The notes beneath the pieces were generated by a model. It saw only the letters and a list, made by a program, of their open reading frames with translations, ran no database searches and was not told the DNA's origin. The translations under genes were made by a program, and so were the position numbers. A DNA stretch of 64,000 nucleotides from Portibacter marinus (GTDB lineage Bacteria; Bacteroidota; Bacteroidia; Chitinophagales; Saprospiraceae). The stretch is taken from positions 645,001 through 709,000 of the forward strand of contig NZ_JAJNKB010000003.1 in NCBI RefSeq assembly GCF_021533195.1. Reading direction: 5' to 3'. Below are positions 7,145 to 14,944 of the stretch, piece after piece (the stretch's first letter is position 1; the number at the start of each line of letters is the position of its first letter).

Positions 7145-8923
7145 TTATTTCAAATAATCAGCTAAAATAACCGGCTTTTTGACAGAGATGACGTCTCCTT
7201 GCACATTGAACGCCTCTAACACCACGAAATAAATTCCTATACCTGACAATTCACCATCGTCATTAATTCCATTCCAAAGCAAAAAGCCTGTAGCTGCTAA
7301 AAGTTCATTGTTTAAGAGATTTCTGACGTGACGGCCATATTGATCATAAACATTAATGTCTACCTGGTAACCATTTTCAGGAAATTTATACTTGATGACC
7401 AGTTGATCATCAACACCATCTTGATTTGGGGAAAACGTTTTGTTTTTAAAGCTCAAAACGGCAGATTCTGAGAATGATGGATTTAAAAAGACTGAATTTT
7501 GATACCCCGGAGTCCCATATCCTACTGATGAGGATGCAGAAAACCATTTAGTATCAAAAGGACTGATTCGTTCCAAACTTACTCCATTAATATCATCTAA
7601 TTCTGGGTAATGGAGGCTTTCTGAATAATTAAAACTATCGATGATGCTTGATGTTTCGGAACTGATGATGGCAACATTTCCACTGTCATTGTTAAAAGAA
7701 GGTAGATCAGAGGCTACAATATTTGCTGTATCAGGGGTGTCATAACGATTCTGCACATAAGCCACATCCTCTGTCAGACATAAATAAGTACCCGGAAGCA
7801 TGGTATAGTCAGCAGAAATAGATTTTACTTCTTGCTTGTCCAGATTAGCCAATTCGATATGGTCTAAGGAAATAAATTTCTCGGAAACATTTAAGATTTC
7901 TACAAAGTCAGAGCCCCCTGTTTCTGGGTTGAAAAGTATCTCGTTGATGACTATATCCCCCGGCAATGGGTCTTCAATGACAAAAATTATATAACTGTTG
8001 CTTTCTCCCCTATTACCATTGACATCGAGCAACCCATTTACTTTTAAATCATAATATTTACCACTCTCCAACACGTCATTTAATACTAAGCGGATTCCGG
8101 TATCACCGTTGATCAACTCAATGCTTGAAATCGAGCCACTAAAACCTTCTAACGTATAATTTTCTTCAGAAAGGGCTGATTGTGCATCCAATTTTTCATT
8201 CGCTTGCACTTCCAGTGTACGTGGATCCAAAAGTTCCGCACCCAGGAGAATAGGACCTTCCATATCCGGTTCATAGTTTCTGATACCAATGTTGTCAAAG
8301 AAAAATCGATCTGTTCTGGATGCGGTGTAGTGGCATTCCAGTAAAAAGAATTGATTTCCTGTAAAATTGTATAGATCATGATTGAAAACTAACTCTTCAG
8401 AAAGCGGTACATTTTCTTGATAGGCAGTAGAGACCACCCATTCTTCCTCTGGAAACTTTCGAATACTCACCCGGGCAAAGACTGGTTCTTGGGCCACAGC
8501 TGACATTTCCCCGGAAGCAAGTAGTTCAGGAGTCCCGTCATTTAAATAGAAAAAATTTATAGCGTCATTGGCACCGTTCTCACCTATCTCTAGAAAATAT
8601 CCACTGGCCACCTCGATATCTAATTGATCAATTACCAAATAAATTCTCAATCTATTGTTTGATGATGGAGAAAAATCCATTGAGATTTCGAAATCCCATT
8701 GTATGCTGTCGGGAAGGTTGATTTGAGTATAAAGTATGCTTGTGCCGGCCATGGGCGCATTAAGTTGCAACATCTGACCCTCATTGACTACAAAATGATC
8801 TTGATTGCCTTCCCATACCGGATTACTGTTCAGATCCGAATCACTAAAATCATCGAAAAATTGAGTCCAGCCATTTGAATATTGGCAAAGAATCAGTTGG
8901 AATATTAAAATATATCTAATCAA
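7145..8923 (-). CDS. Secreted lamin-tail-domain protein with FlgD-like C-terminal domain
   Basis: A 592-residue protein with a TTG start: no ATG exists upstream before an in-frame stop, and the TTG places a good signal peptide (residues 1-21) at the N-terminus. Residues about 22-200 resemble a LamG-like sandwich. An Ig-like segment follows to about 310, then a lamin-tail domain (GDIVINEILFNPETGGSDFVEI, about 320-440). The C-terminus (about 490-592) has FSPNQDGVDD and NVYDQYGRHV and ends in GIYFVV, a FlgD/gliding-motility-associated-like Ig domain that in this phylum often accompanies type IX-secreted cell-surface proteins. The product is therefore probably displayed on the surface. It is divergent from asd and precedes the EEP phosphodiesterase gene, from which it is separated by 52 bp. 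Confidence 0.78.
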   Translation of the reverse strand: MIRYILIFQLILCQYSNGWTQFFDDFSDSDLNSNPVWEGNQDHFVVNEGQMLQLNAPMAGTSILYTQINLPDSIQWDFEISMDFSPSSNNRLRIYLVIDQLDIEVASGYFLEIGENGANDAINFFYLNDGTPELLASGEMSAVAQEPVFARVSIRKFPEEEWVVSTAYQENVPLSEELVFNHDLYNFTGNQFFLLECHYTASRTDRFFFDNIGIRNYEPDMEGPILLGAELLDPRTLEVQANEKLDAQSALSEENYTLEGFSGSISSIELINGDTGIRLVLNDVLESGKYYDLKVNGLLDVNGNRGESNSYIIFVIEDPLPGDIVINEILFNPETGGSDFVEILNVSEKFISLDHIELANLDKQEVKSISADYTMLPGTYLCLTEDVAYVQNRYDTPDTANIVASDLPSFNNDSGNVAIISSETSSIIDSFNYSESLHYPELDDINGVSLERISPFDTKWFSASSSVGYGTPGYQNSVFLNPSFSESAVLSFKNKTFSPNQDGVDDQLVIKYKFPENGYQVDINVYDQYGRHVRNLLNNELLAATGFLLWNGINDDGELSGIGIYFVVLEAFNVQGDVISVKKPVILADYLK

Positions 8924-8934
8924 TTTCCTGATCT

Positions 8935-8964
8935 TTGATAAGATTTAAAATCAATATATATTTG
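8935..8964 (+). promoter_or_regulatory. Bacteroidota-type promoter for asd
   Basis: TTG at 8935-8937, exactly 19 bp, then TATATTTG at 8957-8964 fits TTG-N19-TAnnTTTG perfectly. Transcription would begin near 8970, giving a leader of about 80 nt before asd. Confidence 0.8.
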
Positions 8965-9048
8965 CAACCTCAGCAGTACAGAGATGTAAAAGGTAGGAAA
9001 AATAATAAATCTTTATCAAAGCATTTCAATACTTAAATTAATGTCATT

Positions 9049-10044
9049 ATGAAAGTAGCAGTAGTAGGTGTAACTGGCATGGTAGGCCAGGTAATGTTAG
9101 AAGTGATTGAAGAATCAAGACTCCCATACGAGGAGTTATTGATGGTGGCCTCACCCAGATCGGTGGGTAAAAAAATTGAATATCGAGGCAAAGACTACAC
9201 TGTCATAGGTATGCAGGAGGCTGTGGACGAGAGGCCGGACATTGCCATTTTCTCAGCAGGTGGCAGCACTTCTACGGAATGGGCACCCAGATTTGCGGCA
9301 GTAGGAACCAGGGTGGTGGACAATTCGTCCGCATGGAGAATGGATCCAAATAAAAAACTAGTGGTTCCTGAAATAAACGCACATTTGATTGATGCCAACG
9401 ATCACATTATTGCCAACCCTAATTGCTCCACCATTCAAATGGTCATGGCATTGGCACCGCTTCATCAAAGATATGGCATAAAAAGACTGGTGATATCAAC
9501 CTATCAATCCATTACCGGAACAGGCATGCCCGCAGTCAGACAATATAAATCCGAACTTGCGGGCGCCGAGGAAGGCTACGAAAAGGCTTATCACTACAAG
9601 ATTCTCGATAACTGCATACCGCATTGTGACATTTTTCTTGAAAATGATTATACCAAAGAGGAGATGAAGCTTGTACATGAGACCAGGAAAATTCTGCAAG
9701 ATGATGCGATTATGATTACTGCGACAGCTGTTAGGGTTCCTGTTCAAGGCGGTCATTCTGAATCTGTTAATGTTGAATTTCTTAAAGACTTTGATATCCA
9801 AGAAATAAAAAGCATCTTAAGGGAAACTCAGGGCGTTATTGTAATGGACGATGTCAAGAATAATATTTATCCGATGCCGTTGTATTCCAAACATAAAGAC
9901 GAAGTTTTTGTTGGAAGATTAAGGCGGGATGAATCGCAGGCCAATACATTGAATATGTGGATCGTCTCAGACAATCTGCGCAAGGGCGCAGCAACGAATG
10001 CAGTACAAATTGTACAATACTTGAAAAAAGAAGGTTTCGTATAG
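9049..10044 (+). CDS. asd: Aspartate-semialdehyde dehydrogenase
   Basis: A 331-residue NADPH-dependent enzyme that reduces aspartyl phosphate to aspartate semialdehyde, the branch point to lysine, methionine and threonine. The dinucleotide loop GVTGMVGQ is at residues 7-14, the catalytic cysteine is C126 in NPNCST, and the substrate/His motif is GGHSES. The length matches the short Gram-positive/Bacteroidota class of Asd. Its product feeds DapA (3960-4871). The trans-sulfuration enzyme at 29522 belongs to the methionine side of the same network. A perfect promoter lies upstream and the leader is about 80 nt long. The gene is 54 bp upstream of a coiled-coil gene and may be read through into it. 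Confidence 0.95.
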   Translation: MKVAVVGVTGMVGQVMLEVIEESRLPYEELLMVASPRSVGKKIEYRGKDYTVIGMQEAVDERPDIAIFSAGGSTSTEWAPRFAAVGTRVVDNSSAWRMDPNKKLVVPEINAHLIDANDHIIANPNCSTIQMVMALAPLHQRYGIKRLVISTYQSITGTGMPAVRQYKSELAGAEEGYEKAYHYKILDNCIPHCDIFLENDYTKEEMKLVHETRKILQDDAIMITATAVRVPVQGGHSESVNVEFLKDFDIQEIKSILRETQGVIVMDDVKNNIYPMPLYSKHKDEVFVGRLRRDESQANTLNMWIVSDNLRKGAATNAVQIVQYLKKEGFV

Positions 10045-10098
10045 CGTCGTCAATGCGAGCTTGCCGATCTTCTTATTACATGACATATAATTGTTGAT

Positions 10099-11457
10099 AT
10101 GAAAACGAAGATCGTAATCTGGGGAACCAATGAAAATGATGAGAAAGTCTTACTGGGCATTGACCTCATCGAAAGTGAAAACAAAGTAAATATTTATGTT
10201 TTCCCGGAGTCTGAAGCCACCGAAGTTTTCTACAATCAAATGATCAATGAATGGAGAGAAGACAATCCAGTCGTTCTTCCTGACAATCATATCCTTATTG
10301 AACGTCCGCTCTCAGTTACAGATAGTTTATTGCCGGATCACATCAAAGTGACGCGCACAGATGTAATCAATAGAGCCAAAGCGGAATGGCACTTTGTCGT
10401 TCTGTCCTCTAAATTATATGAGTTGTACAAAACGGAATTAACTGAATTGAGAGAAAAGGTCTCAAGCTTAAATTCTTATGATAAGAATATATGGGAAGAA
10501 TTGAAGAACTTCTGGCAGAAAGTCCAAAAGCAGATGTATGACAAAGCGCTTTTTAGAGAACACGCAAAGGATATTCAGGAGGAAACCAATGAGCTTTTTG
10601 ATAAAATGAAGGCTTTTCGGAAAAAGTGGGATGAAAAATTTAAGGAAGAATCTAAAGAAAAAGCAGCAGCGTTTCACGAAAAGTTGGATGAGATTAGAAT
10701 TAAAATCAATGAAGGTCTGGGCTTACAACCTTTGTGGAATGAAATGAAAAAAATCCAGTCCCGGTTTAGAAATGAACGGTTGGCTAAACAAGACAAGAAC
10801 GAGCTTTGGAATAAGATCGATAAGCTGTTTAAAGATATCAAAGAAAAAAAGTACGGACCCAATAGTGGTGGCAAGAAAAATGCGCTGGATCGCATAGAAA
10901 ACCGTTACAAGGGTTTACTAGCGGCAATCAAAAAAATGGAAAACTCTATCAAATGGGATAAAAAGGACATGAAATTCCAGGAAGATCGGGCTGAAGGTAC
11001 TTTCGGCCAATTAGAGCGGGAACTTCGTGGTGCAAAACTGAAAATGATAGAGGAAAGAGTCAACTCAAAAGAAGCAAAATTGGCCGATATGTTAAAGACC
11101 AAAGAAATGCTGGAGAGTAAAATAGAAGTAGAAAAAGAGAAGGCTCGAAAAGCTGAGGAAGCGGAAAAAATTAAGGCTAAAGAAGAGGAACTAAAAGCAA
11201 AGGTCAAGGAGGAAATCGCAGCCAAAAATGCTGAGCTTGATCAAAAAATGTCAAAGGTAGGGTCCACTCCGGAAGCAGTAGTAGATAAAATAGTAGAGGA
11301 AACGGTGAAGGCAGAAAATGATGGCGAAGATGACCGATCCATACCAGAAAAAGTTCAAGATATAGCAGAAGATGTGGTAGATACAGCAAAGGCTGCTGCA
11401 CAAGTGATCAAGGATAGAGTCACTAAAGCAATAGATGATCTGACAGAAGAGGAATAA
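10099..11457 (+). CDS. Coiled-coil protein of unknown function
   Basis: A 452-residue cytoplasmic protein without signal peptide or membrane segment. Residues 1-130 look like a mixed alpha/beta domain (KTKIVIWGTNENDEKVLLGI). From about 125 to 395 the sequence is highly charged and helical with spaced tryptophans (WEELKNFWQKV, RKKWDEKF, LWNKIDKLF), reminiscent of DUF349-like helical repeats. A lysine- and glutamate-rich coiled coil and a low-complexity acidic tail (about 395-452) follow. I do not recognise the family. It is followed 17 bp later by the RlmB-type methyltransferase gene, so the two may be co-transcribed. The several minus-strand open frames across it are by-products of its composition. 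Confidence 0.7.
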   Translation: MKTKIVIWGTNENDEKVLLGIDLIESENKVNIYVFPESEATEVFYNQMINEWREDNPVVLPDNHILIERPLSVTDSLLPDHIKVTRTDVINRAKAEWHFVVLSSKLYELYKTELTELREKVSSLNSYDKNIWEELKNFWQKVQKQMYDKALFREHAKDIQEETNELFDKMKAFRKKWDEKFKEESKEKAAAFHEKLDEIRIKINEGLGLQPLWNEMKKIQSRFRNERLAKQDKNELWNKIDKLFKDIKEKKYGPNSGGKKNALDRIENRYKGLLAAIKKMENSIKWDKKDMKFQEDRAEGTFGQLERELRGAKLKMIEERVNSKEAKLADMLKTKEMLESKIEVEKEKARKAEEAEKIKAKEEELKAKVKEEIAAKNAELDQKMSKVGSTPEAVVDKIVEETVKAENDGEDDRSIPEKVQDIAEDVVDTAKAAAQVIKDRVTKAIDDLTEEE

Positions 11458-11473
11458 TTGTTATTTTCGCGCC

Positions 11474-12214
11474 ATGGCTGACAGCGATGATATAATCTTT
11501 GGTAGAAATCCAGTAATGGATGCCGTCAGAAATGGTAAAGCGATAGATAAAATCCTCTTGCTTAAAACCATCAGAGGTCCGTTTGAAAAAGAAGTACGGC
11601 ATTTGTGCAAAGACTTTGATATTCCTTTACAATATGTCCCCGGACACAAATTGGATAAAATCACTCGTAAAAACCACCAGGGAATTATTGCATTCAGTTC
11701 TCTGGTTGAATACCAATCGATTGAAAACCTGGTTCCATTACTTTATGAACGAGGAGTCATACCACTCTTAATCATTTTAGATGGTGTTTCAGATGTCAGA
11801 AATTTTGGTGCAATTGTAAGATCAGCAGAGGTTTTGGGAGCTCAAGGCATCATTATAGGTGAAAAAAATTCAGCGAGGATCAATGCTGATGCTATGAAAA
11901 CATCTGCAGGTGCTCTTTTAAACCTTCCCATTTGTCGGGAAAAAAGTCTAACGAACGCTGTAGAATATCTGATCGCTTCGGGTTTCAAGATCTTTGCTAC
12001 CGACCTTAATACAGAACTTTACATCAGTGATATCGATTTTAATCAACCTTGTGCAGTAATCTTAGGAGCAGAAGGTGAAGGCGTAAGTCAAAATCTATTG
12101 AATCATAGTCACCAATGCTTCAAAATACCACAAGTAGGACAGACTGACTCATTGAACGTATCTGTAGCTTCAGGTGTTATCTTATACGAAATACTAAAAC
12201 AAAGAACAACATAG
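11474..12214 (+). CDS. rlmB: 23S rRNA 2'-O-methyltransferase, TrmH/SpoU family (RlmB-like)
   Basis: A 246-residue SPOUT methyltransferase. The N-terminal substrate-binding domain starts with FGRNPVMDAVRNGK. The catalytic trefoil-knot domain carries motif 1 (DVRNFGAIVRSAE), motif 2 (ILGAEGEGVS) and motif 3 (LNVSVASGVILYE). These enzymes methylate a ribose 2'-OH using S-adenosylmethionine. The RlmB assignment (G2251 in E. coli 23S numbering) rests on length and the N-terminal domain; a tRNA-directed TrmH relative cannot be excluded. Neighbours are the coiled-coil gene (17 bp before) and the TraB lipoprotein gene, which starts 2 bp after its stop codon. Confidence 0.85.
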   Translation: MADSDDIIFGRNPVMDAVRNGKAIDKILLLKTIRGPFEKEVRHLCKDFDIPLQYVPGHKLDKITRKNHQGIIAFSSLVEYQSIENLVPLLYERGVIPLLIILDGVSDVRNFGAIVRSAEVLGAQGIIIGEKNSARINADAMKTSAGALLNLPICREKSLTNAVEYLIASGFKIFATDLNTELYISDIDFNQPCAVILGAEGEGVSQNLLNHSHQCFKIPQVGQTDSLNVSVASGVILYEILKQRTT

Positions 12215-12215
12215 A

Positions 12216-13166
12216 ATGACACGAATATTATATATCACAGTCCTGGCCCTGTTCACATTTTTGACGGCCTGTAATACCACTAAAAAATCAACGACCGAAA
12301 AAGAAAGCCAGGTTGCTGAAAGTGAAAAGAATGCTTTGACCTATGAAAGGTTGGAAAATGCATTATTGTGGGAAATCACTAAGGAAGACCTTGCTGAACC
12401 TTCATACCTGTATGGCACCATTCACATTATTCCGACCGAAGACTATTTTCTTCCATCCGGAACTTTAGAGGCCATTGGGAAGTCAGATCGAATTTTCTTC
12501 GAAATCGATATGGCTGAGATGAATGACTTGGGTAAGCAAATGGGCTTATTAAGCCAGGCGTTTATGAAAGACGATCTTACATTAAAAGACTTATACACCG
12601 AAGAGGAATATGCTAAAGTGAAAAATCATTTTGATAAAATGGGGATTCCTCTATTTTTTATGGAACGTATGAAGCCTATGCTATTGACTGTTTTTGCCTC
12701 AGGTGAAATAGATCCGACAGATATTCAGTCCGGTAAGGCAAAGTCCTATGAAATGGAATTCTACGAAATGGCACAGGACTCTAAAAAAGGTACCGGAGGT
12801 CTTGAAACCATTGAGTACCAAATGAGTGTTTTCGACAGTATTCCATATGAGGAGCAAGCCGATATGCTTTTGGAAACCATCGAGCTGGGAGATGCAGGAG
12901 GTGAAACCATGAGAAAAATGGTAGATATCTATAAAGAGCAAAACATTGAAGGCATGCAAGAAATGTTTAAGGAAGAGGGATCAGACTTAGAAGGTCATGA
13001 AGATGTTTTACTTATCAATAGAAATAAAAACTGGATACCCGTCATCAGTAGAGAAATGAAAGAAGGAACCACCTTTTTTGCTGTAGGTGCCGGTCATTTG
13101 GGAGGGCCTCAGGGAGTTATCCACTTGTTAAGAGAAGCAGGATTTACGGTAAAACCCATGTTGTAG
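12216..13166 (+). CDS. TraB/GumN (PrgY-like) family lipoprotein
   Basis: A 316-residue protein with a lipoprotein signal (MTRILYITVLALFTFLTAC; Cys19). The TraB/GumN family motifs are present: YLYGTIHI near residue 65 and a late GAGHLGG with the final PML. Related proteins are suggested to be metalloproteases or to degrade or inhibit signalling peptides; conserved His and Glu residues (GTIH, EID, GAGH) are present here, but the substrate is unknown. It is probably anchored in the envelope. It is tightly packed between the methyltransferase gene (2 bp) and the gamma-carbonic anhydrase gene (1 bp), implying one transcript. Confidence 0.82.
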   Translation: MTRILYITVLALFTFLTACNTTKKSTTEKESQVAESEKNALTYERLENALLWEITKEDLAEPSYLYGTIHIIPTEDYFLPSGTLEAIGKSDRIFFEIDMAEMNDLGKQMGLLSQAFMKDDLTLKDLYTEEEYAKVKNHFDKMGIPLFFMERMKPMLLTVFASGEIDPTDIQSGKAKSYEMEFYEMAQDSKKGTGGLETIEYQMSVFDSIPYEEQADMLLETIELGDAGGETMRKMVDIYKEQNIEGMQEMFKEEGSDLEGHEDVLLINRNKNWIPVISREMKEGTTFFAVGAGHLGGPQGVIHLLREAGFTVKPML

Positions 13167-13167
13167 T

Positions 13168-13692
13168 ATGTCTCAGATTGTTTCAGTACGTGGATATACA
13201 CCTGAAATACCCGCAGATTGCTTTGTTGCAGATAATGCCAGAATTATTGGTGATGTCATCATGGGACCTGAATGCAGTGTCTGGTATAATGCGGTGATTC
13301 GGGGTGATGTCAATAGCATTCGCATAGGAAATAAAGTCAACATTCAAGATGGTGCGGTCATTCATTGTACTTACGAAAAAGCATCTACCACAATAGGTGA
13401 TCATGTTTCTATTGGACATCAGGCAATGGTACACGGATGTCACATTAAATCCAATGTCTTAGTAGGTATGGGCGCCATCATTATGGATCATGCCGTCGTA
13501 GAAGAGCATGTTTTAATTGCAGCAGGAGCAGTGGTATTAGAAAATTCTGTTCTGGAATCTGGATGGATATACGGAGGTGTTCCGGCGAAGAAATTGAAAA
13601 AATTGGACCAGGAAAATATGAATTTTCACATTGTCAGAACTGCCAATAACTATGTGAAATATGCAGGTTGGTTCAAGGAGGAAGAGAAATAA
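13168..13692 (+). CDS. Gamma-class carbonic anhydrase-like hexapeptide-repeat protein
   Basis: A 174-residue left-handed beta-helix protein of hexapeptide repeats (IIGDVIMGPECSVWYNAV, IRIGNKVNIQDG). Three histidines at 66, 84 and 89 lie in the spacing of the gamma-carbonic anhydrase/YrdA family zinc site (VIHCT, IGHQAMVHG). It is expected to act as a cytoplasmic trimer, hydrating CO2 or as an inactive relative; some of the loop residues needed for high activity are not conserved in this subfamily. It sits 1 bp after the TraB gene, and its TAA overlaps the ATG of the next gene by one base. A second carbonic anhydrase of the beta class is encoded at 30755. Confidence 0.88.
   Translation: MSQIVSVRGYTPEIPADCFVADNARIIGDVIMGPECSVWYNAVIRGDVNSIRIGNKVNIQDGAVIHCTYEKASTTIGDHVSIGHQAMVHGCHIKSNVLVGMGAIIMDHAVVEEHVLIAAGAVVLENSVLESGWIYGGVPAKKLKKLDQENMNFHIVRTANNYVKYAGWFKEEEK
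13675..13681 (+). promoter_or_regulatory. Shine-Dalgarno-like site before the oxidoreductase gene
   Basis: AAGGAGG stands 10 bp before the ATG at 13692, inside the end of the gamma-carbonic anhydrase gene. It favours the ATG at 13692 over an upstream in-frame start at 13668. Such motifs are rare in this window, and in the group the anti-Shine-Dalgarno end is generally little used. Confidence 0.4.
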
Positions 13693-14921
13693 TGGCTGTA
13701 CTCAATGATCCTTTTAAACTGCCTTGTGGCGTTATCATAAAAAACAGATTGGTTAAGGCTGCAATGAAAGAGCGAATGGCAGATGCTCATTTGAAACCAA
13801 CACATCACCATAATCATCTCTATAAAAAGTGGGCTCAATCTGGTGCGGGACTATTAATTACAGGAAACGTAATTATAGATCACAAGCATCTTGAGTCATC
13901 AGGCAACGTCTGGTTTCAAGATGAAACTATGGTTCCTGAATTAAAGGAATGGGTTGCTTCAGGAACAGATTATAACACTCAGTTATGGGTTCAAATTTCA
14001 CATGCAGGTAGACAAACTAACATCTTTAACGCCCGGCATCCAAAAGCACCATCTGCGATTAAATTAAAAAGATTAGGCTTATTCGGAACGCCGATTGCCA
14101 TGAGCGTTAAAGATATTGACCAGGTAGTAGACGGCTTTGTCAGAACCGCGAGAATATCACAGCTAGCCGGTTTTACAGGCATACAAATTCACGCTGCCCA
14201 TGGATATCTGCTCAGCCAATTTTTGTCACCTGTTACCAATCAGAGGACTGATCTTTATGGTGGCTCTCTTGACAATCGAAGCAGACTTTTAATACGCATT
14301 ATTAGAGACATTAGAAAAAATGTAGGTCAAGAGTTTCCAATCAGTGTTAAATTGAATTCTTCAGACTTTCAAATAGGTGGATTCTCCGAAGAAGATTCAT
14401 TGAATGTGATTAGAAAACTTGAGGCAGAAAAGATAGATCTGTTGGAAATTTCAGGAGGAACGTATGAAAATGTGGCTTTCTTTCTTCTAAATGATGAAAA
14501 AGATAAATTGAGAGAAAGTACGAAAATACGGGAAGCCTATTTTTTAGAATTTGCACAGAAGGTGCGAAAAGTAAGCTCCTTGCCATTAATGATTACAGGT
14601 GGGTTCCGGTCAAGGACATTTTGCAATGAAGTATTGAAAAGAGGTGAAACTGATTTCATAGGTATGGCCAGGCCATTTTTAACCAATTTAGAAGATATTC
14701 CTGCTTTTCTTGAGGGACGAAAAGATAGATTAGATAATGAAATAGTACGCACTGGTATCAGAAAGTTTGATGATGCTGCTGAAGGAGGTTATTACGCAAG
14801 GCTATTGATTAGGCTGGCAAAAGGATTAAAAAAACCGCAGCGGATGAATGCGATGTGGAGTTCTATGTTTCTCATTTTATATGAATTTAAAAAAGCTGTG
14901 TTAAGGAAAAAACTCCGATGA
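13692..14921 (+). CDS. NADH:flavin oxidoreductase / old yellow enzyme family
   Basis: A 409-residue TIM-barrel FMN oxidoreductase, starting at the ATG that overlaps the preceding stop by one base. Family landmarks are NRLVKAAMKER near the N-terminus (FMN loop), the substrate His in QISHAGRQT, HAAHGYLLSQFLSP and YGGSLDNRSR (motif before the core barrel strands), SVKLN and the phosphate-binding ITGGFRSR. It is longer at the C-terminus than classic OYE (about 40 basic residues), but without the iron-sulfur and second flavin domains of 2,4-dienoyl-CoA reductases. It probably reduces activated alkenes; the substrate is unknown. Last gene of a tight run that starts with the methyltransferase gene. 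Confidence 0.85.
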   Translation: MAVLNDPFKLPCGVIIKNRLVKAAMKERMADAHLKPTHHHNHLYKKWAQSGAGLLITGNVIIDHKHLESSGNVWFQDETMVPELKEWVASGTDYNTQLWVQISHAGRQTNIFNARHPKAPSAIKLKRLGLFGTPIAMSVKDIDQVVDGFVRTARISQLAGFTGIQIHAAHGYLLSQFLSPVTNQRTDLYGGSLDNRSRLLIRIIRDIRKNVGQEFPISVKLNSSDFQIGGFSEEDSLNVIRKLEAEKIDLLEISGGTYENVAFFLLNDEKDKLRESTKIREAYFLEFAQKVRKVSSLPLMITGGFRSRTFCNEVLKRGETDFIGMARPFLTNLEDIPAFLEGRKDRLDNEIVRTGIRKFDDAAEGGYYARLLIRLAKGLKKPQRMNAMWSSMFLILYEFKKAVLRKKLR

Positions 14922-14944
14922 CTATTCATATGATTGGGCAGGCT

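Noticed and set aside
10905-11225. 106-residue serine-rich minus-strand frame inside the coiled-coil gene
   Set aside because: It is a by-product of the lysine- and glutamate-rich plus-strand sequence; no start signal or family.
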